DNA from: an uncultured Clostridia bacterium
Lineage (GTDB): Bacteria > Bacillota > Clostridia > Christensenellales > UBA1242
DNA: 10,205 bases
Assembly: GCA_946615295.1 (NCBI GenBank)
Contig: CAMOHL010000016.1
Coordinates: 1-10,205, forward strand
Reading direction: 5' to 3'
The notes beneath the pieces were generated by a model. The model did no database searches. It was given only the letters and a program-made list of their open reading frames with translations, and was not told the origin of the DNA. Shown here in pieces: positions 1-5,904 of the stretch. The stretch's first letter is position 1, and every line of letters starts with the position of its first letter. A program made the translations under genes and the position numbers.

Positions 1-877
1 GAGTTTCAACTGAAGGATAGTTTTGAAGTTCTGTGTGAACAATTCTTCTTTCAAAAGCGTCCATAGGTTCAAGTCTTTGAGCTCTGCCTGTTTCTGAAAC
101 TTTACCTGCAATTCTTATAGCAAGATTTCTCAAACTTTCTTCTCTTTTTTGTCTGTAGTTGCCACTGTCGATCACAACTCTTTTTGCATTTGGATTTTTG
201 TTGCTTTCGATTATGTTTGCAAGATATTGAATTCCTGCAAGAGAATCTCCCTTGTAGCCGATAACTCTGCCAGCATCTTCTGTTTCTATCAAGATATAAC
301 TGTTGTCCTTCTTTTCTTCTAGCATTACTTTGCCATCAATTTTCAAAAGTGGCAAAAGTCCTTCTATAAACTCAACTGATGTTTGATTGTTTTCGAAGTG
401 TGTTTCTGCAAACTTTCTTCTCTTTTCTTCCAACTCTTCTTGTGTTGGGATAACATAATCATTGTTTCTCTTTTTTTCAAAGACTGCTTTTTTTTCTTGC
501 TTTATGTGGTCCTTGTCAGAAACACTTTTTATTTCTGCAGATTTATTTTCTTCCTCAACTTTTTCAGTTTTGTTTTCTACAACTTCTTCTTTTTTTGGTT
601 CTTCTTCAACTCTTTCAGCTTCAGCTTTTTCTTCTTTTGCTGGTTTTGGTTGTTCTTGTTTTTTTTCAACCTTTTCTTCAATCTTTGGTTCTTCTACATT
701 TTCTTTGAAATTTTTAACTTCTTGGTCTTCAAATTTGATGACTACTTTTGCCTTTTTGAATAGTCCACCTTCACTCAAAATTTGAATATCTACTTCATCT
801 TGTGTTTTGTTTAGTGTTTCTAAACCAAGTTTGATTGCTTTTTCTATTGTTTTTCCTGTAAATTCAAAACTTTTCAT
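1..877 (-). CDS. jag: Jag/KhpB RNA-binding protein (3' end cut by window)
   Basis: Cytoplasmic RNA-binding protein of the Jag/KhpB (SpoIIIJ-associated) family, linked in Gram-positive bacteria to cell elongation and division and encoded beside yidC. I translated 292 residues from the minus strand; the C-terminal end lies beyond position 1. Order of parts: Jag_N domain at about 1-50 (MKSFEFTGKTIEKAIKLGLE), a long Glu/Lys/Val-rich low-complexity linker at about 55-135, a KH domain at about 165-230 with its GxxG loop as GYKG (207-210), then an R3H domain from about 232 with the R-x3-H pair R277/H281 (ERRIVH). The ATG at 877 follows AGGAGAGTCAA, a good ribosome site that overlaps the yidC stop codon, so it is the last gene of the rpmH-rnpA-yidD-yidC-jag operon seen here, 9 nt after yidC. 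The charged linker is strongly T-rich on the plus strand and creates spurious antisense reading frames. Family assignment is firm from domain order and neighbours; the specific function in this organism is inferred. Confidence 0.95.
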   Translation of the reverse strand, partial: MKSFEFTGKTIEKAIKLGLETLNKTQDEVDIQILSEGGLFKKAKVVIKFEDQEVKNFKENVEEPKIEEKVEKKQEQPKPAKEEKAEAERVEEEPKKEEVVENKTEKVEEENKSAEIKSVSDKDHIKQEKKAVFEKKRNNDYVIPTQEELEEKRRKFAETHFENNQTSVEFIEGLLPLLKIDGKVMLEEKKDNSYILIETEDAGRVIGYKGDSLAGIQYLANIIESNKNPNAKRVVIDSGNYRQKREESLRNLAIRIAGKVSETGRAQRLEPMDAFERRIVHTELQNYPSVET

Positions 878-886
878 TTGACTCTC

Positions 887-2167
887 CTATTTTCTAACAT
901 ATTCTGCTAGAACTGCATCCTTTTCTTTTTTTTGTTTTTTTGATTCGACTTTGTTCAAAATTATGTTTGTAAGATAATTGAGTAACATAGATATTAAGCT
1001 GTTTACTATGATATAAATTGCAAATGCACTTGTGTATGAGAATGTGAAGAATATCATAACAACTGCCAAAATTATTCCTGTTGTTGGTTTTGGTTTTGCT
1101 GGTTTTACGATGTTGCCATCTTGATCTTTTGCTTTCAAACCTACATTTGCAAACCAAGATGAAAGGAATGTTATGACACCTGAAAGTATAATCAATATCA
1201 AATATCCATTCCATTGTCCGTCATATTTTTCATTTATCTTTGCTGTGATTGTGTCATAATCAGCAACAAAACTATTTTTTGCTGTGAGAACTGTTATATC
1301 TGTATAGTCCTTAACTTGTTCTGTAACTTCTGGATAAATTGCATTGTAGGTTGTATCTCCAATTGTTACAACTGTTGGATTTGTTGCACCATCTGCTGTG
1401 TTTTTTACAAGATATATGTTTCCCTGCAAATCAACATAAGGTTCAACATAGTTCTTTTCGTTTGCATCAACTTTTGTTTCTGCAGTTTTTGTGTTGTATA
1501 TATATTTTATTGTTGCATCACCTGTTTCGTATTGATAAACTTTGAAAGCCATTCCTGAGCTTTTCAAGAATTCATCACTCTTTGGAAATACTGTTGACCA
1601 ATTGTCTGGTCTCCAAATATTTTTTATGGACATAAAGCCTTGTCTTATATTGTCATATTTTTCCAAAACTCTGTTTTGAGAAATTTCTACAACATTTGCT
1701 TCTGTTTGGTTTTCTTGATATGCAAGTCGATATTCCTGCTCCAAAGTGTAGTATTCATAGTTTATTTGTGATTGGCTTATATTTCTAAGTCCACCAAACA
1801 AAGTGAAAAATATTACCATTGTGAGTATCATATATACAAGCATTGCAACACAACCACCAGACATACTCTTTTGAGCATTGTATTTTCTATATACTTCCTG
1901 TTGTTTTTGTTGCATTAGTTGTGGATTCTTTCCATACTTTTGTTGAATTTCATCAAGTTCTGGTTTCATTATGGCTTGATTTTCGGTCATCTTTCTTGAA
2001 ACTCTTTTTTGCCAAAAATCAAGTGGAAACAAAACAAGTTTTATGCAAATTGTGAGAAGAATGATTGCAACAGCAATGCTTCCAACACCTGCAAACCACT
2101 TTATGATACTTTCCCAAAACCCTGATGGCCACATTTGTGGGGCAAGCAAATTGTTTATAATATCCAT
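887..2167 (-). CDS. yidC: YidC/Oxa1-family membrane protein insertase with enlarged external loop
   Basis: Membrane insertase that helps Sec-dependent and Sec-independent proteins enter the cytoplasmic membrane. Protein of 426 aa: an amphipathic N-terminal stretch (1-25) without signal peptide or lipobox, TM at about 27-49, a cytoplasmic charged helical hairpin (50-105, WQKRVSRKM then PELDEIQQKYGKNP), TM at about 106-124 (GGCVAMLVYMILTMVIFFTLF), TM at 321-340, a short Lys/Pro loop (345-361), then two TMs within 362-403 ending FAIYIIVNSLISMLLNYL, and a basic tail (KVESKKQKKEKD). The usual Gram-positive protein is about 260 aa; the excess is an external segment of about 190 residues (about 128-318) between the second and third TMs. 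The groove Arg expected in the first TM (family pattern IRLxLxPL) is Lys43 here (CIKLVLFPL). The ATG at 2167 lies inside the end of yidD and follows AAAGGAGATATAAA, an excellent ribosome site. Family certain; role of the insertion unknown. Confidence 0.96.
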   Translation of the reverse strand: MDIINNLLAPQMWPSGFWESIIKWFAGVGSIAVAIILLTICIKLVLFPLDFWQKRVSRKMTENQAIMKPELDEIQQKYGKNPQLMQQKQQEVYRKYNAQKSMSGGCVAMLVYMILTMVIFFTLFGGLRNISQSQINYEYYTLEQEYRLAYQENQTEANVVEISQNRVLEKYDNIRQGFMSIKNIWRPDNWSTVFPKSDEFLKSSGMAFKVYQYETGDATIKYIYNTKTAETKVDANEKNYVEPYVDLQGNIYLVKNTADGATNPTVVTIGDTTYNAIYPEVTEQVKDYTDITVLTAKNSFVADYDTITAKINEKYDGQWNGYLILIILSGVITFLSSWFANVGLKAKDQDGNIVKPAKPKPTTGIILAVVMIFFTFSYTSAFAIYIIVNSLISMLLNYLTNIILNKVESKKQKKEKDAVLAEYVRK

Positions 2168-2430
2168 TTTATATCTCCTTTAATGTTGTCTGGCACATAA
2201 TCTTTTCCACCTTCTCCTTTTGGATGACATTTTGCAATTCTTTTTATAGTCAAAAAAATCCCACCAAAAATTCCAAACCGTTTGATTGCAACAAGTCCAT
2301 AAGTTGAACATGTTGGTGTAAACTTACAAGATTTTGGAAATAATGGAGAGATTAAAATCTTATAGATATAAATAAATAAAATTGCAACTATCTTTATTGG
2401 AAAAAAGATAATGTTTAAAAATTTTTTCAT
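2155..2430 (-). CDS. yidD: Membrane protein insertion efficiency factor YidD
   Basis: Small membrane-associated protein (91 aa) of the YidD/haemolysin-like family, thought to assist YidC-dependent insertion. It has an N-terminal hydrophobic or amphipathic helix (about 5-30), the family core SCKFTPTCSTYGLVAIKRFG (34-53), and a second conserved stretch KRIAKCHPKGEGG (63-75) followed by DYVP. The three family cysteines (C35, C41, C68) are present, and length is normal. Its ATG overlaps the rnpA stop as ATGA, suggesting translational coupling, since only a weak purine stretch (CAAAGAAAT) precedes it; its own 3' end overlaps the yidC start by 13 nt. The gene sits in the standard slot between rnpA and yidC. 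One Arg is encoded by the otherwise rare CGG (KRFG). Confidence 0.96.
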   Translation of the reverse strand: MKKFLNIIFFPIKIVAILFIYIYKILISPLFPKSCKFTPTCSTYGLVAIKRFGIFGGIFLTIKRIAKCHPKGEGGKDYVPDNIKGDIKWIL

Positions 2431-2768
2431 ATTTCTTTGAATAGATTTGTCTTTTTTAAAATCAACTCAACTTCGCTTTGCAAATCAACAAACTTGCAAT
2501 CCACAATACTTGGCTTTGCAACCAAAATTATTGTGTAATAATTTTTGATATTTGAGGTGAGTTTGCTAACAATTTCTTTGAGTCTTCTCTTGATTTTGTT
2601 GCGAACAACAGCTTTTCCCACTTTTTTTGTTACTGAAAAACCAACCTTGAAATCTTTGCCCTTGTTTTTGTTGTAGACAATCACAAGATTTTTTGAATGA
2701 ACTGATTTTCCATTTTTAAAAGTCCAGTTGAATTGTTTTCTCTTTTTTAACTTATTTTTGCTTTTCAT
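2427..2768 (-). CDS. rnpA: Ribonuclease P protein component
   Basis: Protein subunit of RNase P, which supports the RNA subunit in trimming 5' leaders from pre-tRNAs. 113 aa, normal length and very basic. Visible family features are the N-terminal KLKKRKQFNWTFKNG region, the central strand FKVGFSVTKKVGKAVVRN, and the RNR motif RNKIKRRLKE (56-65), then a final region with YTIILVAKP. I chose the ATG at 2768 because GGAAAG lies 7 nt upstream; an in-frame GTG at 2783 would add five residues (MERTN) but has no ribosome site and would itself contain that Shine-Dalgarno sequence. It is separated from rpmH by 46 nt holding a hairpin, and its TGA stop overlaps the yidD start. Use of TGA as a stop here shows the standard code. 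Confidence 0.96.
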   Translation of the reverse strand: MKSKNKLKKRKQFNWTFKNGKSVHSKNLVIVYNKNKGKDFKVGFSVTKKVGKAVVRNKIKRRLKEIVSKLTSNIKNYYTIILVAKPSIVDCKFVDLQSEVELILKKTNLFKEI

Positions 2769-2780
2769 ATTTGTTCTTTC

Positions 2781-2818
2781 CACTTAAAACATAAGTGCTA
2801 AAAAAAATTAGCACTTAT
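2781..2818 (-). terminator. Hairpin between rpmH and rnpA (possible attenuator) with competing second stem
   Basis: An 11-bp perfect stem (ATAAGTGCTAA at 2791-2801 with TTAGCACTTAT at 2808-2818) closes on six T residues in the minus-strand RNA and overlaps the rpmH stop codon. It is followed by GTTTTAAG, a short and weak U-tract, so it resembles a partial terminator or an RNA-processing/stability hairpin rather than a full stop. A second, mutually exclusive 6-bp stem pairs 2781-2786 (CACTTA) with 2792-2797 (TAAGTG); it would abut the rnpA Shine-Dalgarno sequence (GGAAAG, 2776-2781). The likely job is to give L34 more product than RNase P protein. The structures are seen in the sequence; their effect is inferred. 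Confidence 0.6.
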
Positions 2819-2958
2819 TTATGTTTAACTGTTAAAACTTTTCTTCCACGACGACGACGACGAGACAAAACTTGTCTACCCTTTTGTGTCAACATTCTTT
2901 TTCTGAAGCCGTGAACTTTTATTCTATGTCTCTTTTTTGGTTGATATGTTCTTTTCAT
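2815..2958 (-). CDS. rpmH: Large ribosomal subunit protein bL34
   Basis: Ribosomal protein L34 of the 50S subunit, 47 aa, too short for most open-frame filters. The translation starts MKRTYQPKKRHRIKVHGFRK and continues RMLTQKGRQVLSRRRRRGRK, then VLTVKHK; this is the typical L34 sequence throughout, with normal length. The ATG at 2958 follows AAGGAGCAATTT, a strong ribosome site. It is first in the minus-strand operon, about 92 nt downstream of the predicted transcription start, and its TAA stop lies inside the inter-gene hairpin before rnpA. Five consecutive Arg codons are CGT (an ACG microsatellite on the plus strand) whereas the neighbouring genes use AGA almost exclusively. Confidence 0.97.
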   Translation of the reverse strand: MKRTYQPKKRHRIKVHGFRKRMLTQKGRQVLSRRRRRGRKVLTVKHK

Positions 2959-3003
2959 AAATTGCTCCTTTTTGCTGTGTTAATATTTCAAATTTTTGCC
3001 TTA

Positions 3004-3034
3004 GTTTGAAAAATCAAATATGACTTTTTCAAAC
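3004..3034 (-). promoter_or_regulatory. Hairpin in the rpmH 5' leader
   Basis: A perfect 10-bp inverted repeat (GTTTGAAAAA at 3004-3013, TTTTTCAAAC at 3025-3034) can be extended inward by TCA/TGA past one unpaired base, leaving a 4-nt loop. It lies in the untranslated leader of the rpmH operon, beginning about 16 nt after the predicted transcription start and ending about 45 nt before the ATG. No U-run follows it on the minus strand, so it is not a classical terminator. It may stabilise the mRNA or bind a protein; no known riboswitch or ribosomal-protein leader family was recognised. Confidence 0.45.
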
Positions 3035-3056
3035 AAAATAAACATAAAGCAAATCA

Positions 3057-3085
3057 AGTATATAGAAATTTTGATTTTTTGTCAA
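3057..3085 (-). promoter_or_regulatory. Sigma-A type promoter of the rpmH operon
   Basis: On the minus strand a perfect -35 TTGACA (3085-3080) is separated by exactly 17 nt from the -10 TATACT (3062-3057). This is the best match to the housekeeping consensus in the window, as expected for a ribosomal protein operon. The predicted start point is near 3050, giving a leader of about 92 nt. It lies between the CvpA-like gene and rpmH, so the rpmH operon need not depend on read-through from the gene upstream, for which I saw no clear terminator in the AT-rich stretch 3086-3156. Confidence 0.88.
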
Positions 3086-3156
3086 GCACATAATCTCAAT
3101 TTCCACAACTAATTTGCTTTATATTATATATATCTATATTTAATTTTAATTTTAAA

Positions 3157-4248
3157 TCAATTTATTTCAAATTTGCTGACTGTTGTTGAATAGATTTTGT
3201 TTTCATCATACAAAACAGAAGCTGTGATTTTTGTTTGGTCGTCTTTACCTTCAAAAGTGTAAGTTCCCAAATATTGTTTTGTTACTTTGTCAAACAGATA
3301 GATTTTGTTCGCATAGCAAACATAGTCAAAATAGCTGATGCTTGTATTTCCATCAATTTTTAGAGTTTGAGTTAAACTGCTGTTTGATATGATTGCAATA
3401 TTTAATGAATTTTGCTCTTCATCTTGATTGTCTAGGTAAATTCCTAAAGGTAAATCATCTGCACTATTATTTTTTGAGTTGTAAACTTCCTTCCAATCAA
3501 TTTGCTCTAAAAGAATTTTTTGTTCTGTATTTACAATTGTATCATAAGCCGAATTTAAAACTTTTGTTTCTTCAAATCCAATTTTTAGATAGTCATTTGT
3601 TATAGACAAAAGTGGTAATGAAGAAAAACATACAATTAACACCAAAACCAAAACAACACCCTTCAAAACTCCAACAGGTATTGTGATGATTGGACTTTTT
3701 TTGTCTTGCGATTTTTGTCTTTTTCTTAAAATTATTTTCAATACCAAAATTGTTATTACATAAAAGAAAACATAAAGTAACAATGCTACAAAGAACAACG
3801 ATGTCAAATAACTAAATGTTCTTGATGCAACAACACTCAAAGTTGTTGTTTGATCGCCATTGAGTTTTTGTTGTTCAAAAACTCCTACCAAAAAACTTTT
3901 TGTTGTTGGTGAAATTGCAATATCTGTGTTTTTGAAATTTTCAACTGCTTGAATATAGTTGACATTCGTCAATATTTCATTCATACTTTCTATGTTTCCA
4001 AATGAATTCATATACATTCCAACAAAAGCAGATGAAAGCGAAAACATATTGTCAAATAATCCAAGTATTGGTTTAGCCAAAAATATTGCCAGCACGAAAG
4101 AAATCAATGCTATTATCGATTTGATTAAAAAATTTCTCCTTTTACTGAAAGCACTTGCTATTATTGTACCAATCAAAACAAGCAAAATTATACCAATTGA
4201 TATAAATCCTATAGCTTTCGGAGAAATAACCATTAACATATTTGTCAT
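3157..4248 (-). CDS. CvpA-like four-helix membrane protein with C-terminal external domain
   Basis: Integral membrane protein of 363 aa. Hydrophobic segments lie at about 12-32, 41-65, 145-175 and 190-212, separated by a polar loop (66-144) and a short basic cytoplasmic loop (LRKRQKSQDKKS, 174-185). The last helix reads PVGVLKGVVLVLVLIVCF, which resembles the Gly-Lys-Gly helix of CvpA-family proteins; helix spacing also fits. CvpA proteins are usually 160-220 aa; here about 150 residues follow the last helix, probably outside the cell, with beta-rich sequence (YLGTYTFEGK, ITASVLYDENKIYSTTV). I chose the ATG at 4248 because GAGG lies 5 nt upstream; a GTG at 4254 lacks a ribosome site and overlaps that motif. 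The gene faces away from the predicted origin. The CvpA family is a moderate-confidence inference from helix pattern; the biochemical role is not known from sequence. Confidence 0.6.
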   Translation of the reverse strand: MTNMLMVISPKAIGFISIGIILLVLIGTIIASAFSKRRNFLIKSIIALISFVLAIFLAKPILGLFDNMFSLSSAFVGMYMNSFGNIESMNEILTNVNYIQAVENFKNTDIAISPTTKSFLVGVFEQQKLNGDQTTTLSVVASRTFSYLTSLFFVALLLYVFFYVITILVLKIILRKRQKSQDKKSPIITIPVGVLKGVVLVLVLIVCFSSLPLLSITNDYLKIGFEETKVLNSAYDTIVNTEQKILLEQIDWKEVYNSKNNSADDLPLGIYLDNQDEEQNSLNIAIISNSSLTQTLKIDGNTSISYFDYVCYANKIYLFDKVTKQYLGTYTFEGKDDQTKITASVLYDENKIYSTTVSKFEIN

Positions 4249-4339
4249 ATACACCTCACAATATAGTATTAATAGTTTAACACAAAAATTTTGATTTGAA
4301 AAGGTGTTTTGAATTTATACTTGTTTTTTTATTTTTTAT

Positions 4340-4576
4340 GATTAGTTAATATTATTAATAATAAGCACTGTGAAAAAGTGAAAAACAAATTTTTTTAAAG
4401 AAATCATTATCATTTTACTGACAAAAAACTCACAAAAAGATGTGGATAAGTATGTGTATAAGCGAATATAAGTTATCCACAAAAGCACATTTTTATCAAA
4501 AATGAAATGCAAATGGAAGAATAAATTAAAAATCAAAAAAAACAGGCAAATAATTTTAAAATGCTTGCTTTTTTTA
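4340..4576. other. Predicted chromosomal replication origin (oriC)
   Basis: No plausible gene occupies this stretch between the divergent CvpA-like gene and dnaN. It contains three consensus DnaA boxes (see the separate entry), a weaker match to TTWTNCACA as TTTTTCACA on the minus strand (4369-4377), and flanking DNA composed almost only of A and T (4315-4363 and 4500-4576) that could serve as the unwinding element. A triplet run TAATAATAA sits at about 4356-4364, next to the weak box. Genes on both sides are transcribed outward (rpmH operon and CvpA-like gene leftward; dnaN and the following genes rightward), as expected at a bidirectional origin. The unwinding side and exact limits are inferred. 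The region upstream of dnaA, outside the window, might carry a second part of the origin. Confidence 0.8.
4441..4481. promoter_or_regulatory. Cluster of three DnaA boxes
   Basis: Two perfect TTATCCACA boxes lie at 4441-4449 (minus strand) and 4473-4481 (plus strand), pointing away from each other. A third box, TTATACACA, lies at 4453-4461 on the minus strand, 12 nt from the first (just over one helical turn) and 20 nt from the third. No other perfect TTATCCACA was found elsewhere in the window on reading both strands. These are binding sites for the initiator DnaA; being only about 100 nt upstream of the dnaN promoter they may also influence dnaN expression. Confidence 0.9.
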
Positions 4577-4605
4577 TTGCAAATTTTAGTCAAAAATGGT
4601 ATAAT
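4577..4605 (+). promoter_or_regulatory. Promoter of dnaN
   Basis: TTGCAA (4577-4582) is followed after 17 nt by a perfect TATAAT (4600-4605) with an upstream TGG (4597-4599) that makes an extended -10. The start point would be near 4612, giving a leader of about 31 nt that includes the dnaN ribosome site AGGAG. This gives dnaN its own promoter, consistent with its separation from dnaA. Confidence 0.85.
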
Positions 4606-4642
4606 AATTTAGTAAAAAACATTAAGATTTTAGGAGTTAAAA

Positions 4643-5755
4643 ATGAGAGCATATTGTGAAGGAATTGAACTATCAAATGCAGTTATGACAGTTATTAGAG
4701 CAACAAGCACAAAAACAACAAATCCAATTTTGGAGGGAATAAAGGTTAAGGCAGAAGGCGAATATTTGACACTATCTGCAACAGATGGAGAACTTGCCAT
4801 TGAAAAGAAAATACCTGCTGACATAAAAATTGAAGGTGAAGTTGTTGTTCCAGGTAAATTGTTTGGAGAGTTTGTAAAAAAATTGAGCAATGAGCAAATT
4901 CAACTTTTGCTTGATGAAAACAATCAATTGAAAATTAAATACACTGACAGTGAGTTGTTTATTCAATGTCAAAGTGCAAATGAATTTCCAAACATTCAAA
5001 CAATAGAAAATGCACAGTTTTTTGAAATAAAACAAAAGGATTTGAAAAGCATTATAGACAAAACAATTTTTAGTGTTGCAACTGATGACACAAGACCAGT
5101 TTTGAAGGGTTGTTTGTTTGAAGAAGACGGAAACACACTAACAAGTGTAGCTCTTGACGGATTTAGACTTGCAATTGCAAAAAAAGAAATTAGTTCTGCA
5201 TCATCATCTGCAAGCATAATTGTTCCAGCAAAAAGTTTGTCTGAAATGTCTAAACTTTTGACTGATGAAGAAGAAAAGATAAGAGTTTTGATTGAAAGAA
5301 ACTTTATGATGATATCAGTGAATGGAACAAAAATTGTTACAAGATGCTTGGGTAACAAGGATGATTTTATCAACTATAAACAAATCATACCATCTAATTT
5401 TGCAACAACAATAACAATAGCAAAATCTCAACTTTTGAATGCACTTGAAAGAGCAAGTATTCTTTCTCATGTTGGAGGCGACAACAGTGTTAAGTTTGTT
5501 GTTGAAGGTAATGTTATGACAGTAACAGCAAAGAGTGAAGCCGGAATGGTTACTGAAAATATCACAATTTCTTTGAATGGAGAAGATTTGAATATTGCAT
5601 TCAACATAAGTTTCTTTATGGATTGCTTGAGAAATATTTCTAGTGATTATATAACACTAAAACTCAACGGACAAGTAAACCCTTGTTTTATTGTTCCAAG
5701 TGAAGATAATAACGAATACACATACTTGATTTCTCCAATAAGACAAATATACTAA
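4643..5755 (+). CDS. dnaN: DNA polymerase III beta subunit (sliding clamp)
   Basis: Ring-shaped clamp that tethers DNA polymerase III to the template and recruits other repair and replication proteins. 370 aa, the normal length, comprising three similar clamp domains. Diagnostic stretches are TTNPILEGIKVKAEGEYLTL and SATDGELAI near the N terminus, GEVVVPGKLFGEFVKKLS (about 65-82), the second-domain TRPVLKGCLFEEDG and DGFRLAI, and the C-terminal YLISPIRQIY that corresponds to the family's LIxPMR ending. The ATG at 4643 follows TTTTAGGAGTTAAAA, a clear ribosome site. It is preceded directly by the predicted oriC and its own promoter, and closed by a strong terminator, so it appears to be monocistronic. 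Unusually, dnaA is not upstream, and neither an S4-domain yaaA gene nor recF follows it. Confidence 0.97.
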   Translation: MRAYCEGIELSNAVMTVIRATSTKTTNPILEGIKVKAEGEYLTLSATDGELAIEKKIPADIKIEGEVVVPGKLFGEFVKKLSNEQIQLLLDENNQLKIKYTDSELFIQCQSANEFPNIQTIENAQFFEIKQKDLKSIIDKTIFSVATDDTRPVLKGCLFEEDGNTLTSVALDGFRLAIAKKEISSASSSASIIVPAKSLSEMSKLLTDEEEKIRVLIERNFMMISVNGTKIVTRCLGNKDDFINYKQIIPSNFATTITIAKSQLLNALERASILSHVGGDNSVKFVVEGNVMTVTAKSEAGMVTENITISLNGEDLNIAFNISFFMDCLRNISSDYITLKLNGQVNPCFIVPSEDNNEYTYLISPIRQIY

Positions 5756-5762
5756 AGAATAT

Positions 5763-5790
5763 GCCATATCAAAAATGATATGGCTTTTTT
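5763..5790 (+). terminator. Rho-independent terminator after dnaN
   Basis: A perfect 9-bp stem GCCATATCA / TGATATGGC (5763-5771 and 5776-5784) with an AAAA loop is followed directly by six T residues, 8 nt after the dnaN stop codon. It is a textbook intrinsic terminator and separates dnaN from the next gene. Confidence 0.92.
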
Positions 5791-5837
5791 ATGCTAAATA
5801 ATATTCAATTTTGATAAAAAATGGAAAAACTAAAATA

Positions 5838-5866
5838 TTGACTTATAATATTATATTTGTTAAAAT
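5838..5866 (+). promoter_or_regulatory. Promoter of the single-pass exported protein gene
   Basis: TTGACT (5838-5843), a 17-nt spacer, and TAAAAT (5861-5866) preceded by TGT (an extended -10). The predicted start near 5873 gives a leader of about 32 nt before the ATG at 5905. It lies downstream of the dnaN terminator, so the gene is an independent unit. Confidence 0.78.
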
Positions 5867-5904
5867 ATTTTAGAAAAGATGTTTAAACAAAAGAAAAGGA
5901 AAAT

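Noticed and set aside
383..785. Two overlapping plus-strand open frames rich in Phe and Ser
   Set aside because: They are antisense to the Glu/Lys-rich linker of jag; the Phe/Ser bias is the complement of GAA/AAA codons, and no ribosome site was seen.
2769..2783. In-frame GTG start for rnpA giving five extra residues
   Set aside because: The region holds the Shine-Dalgarno sequence GGAAAG for the ATG at 2768, and no ribosome site precedes the GTG.
3099..3107. ATTTCCACA resembling a DnaA box
   Set aside because: It has two mismatches to TTATCCACA, fails TTWTNCACA, and stands alone far from the cluster.
3110..3156. AT-rich alternating sequence after the CvpA-like gene as a terminator
   Set aside because: No stable GC-containing stem followed by a T-run could be found; only weak AT-only symmetry is present.
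4342..4593. Minus-strand open frame of 83 codons in the origin region
   Set aside because: It covers the DnaA boxes, is built of low-complexity Phe/Ile/Lys codons, and lacks a ribosome site; best explained by AT-rich non-coding DNA.
4996..5373. Minus-strand open frame of 125 codons inside dnaN
   Set aside because: It is antisense to conserved clamp sequence and has no independent signals.
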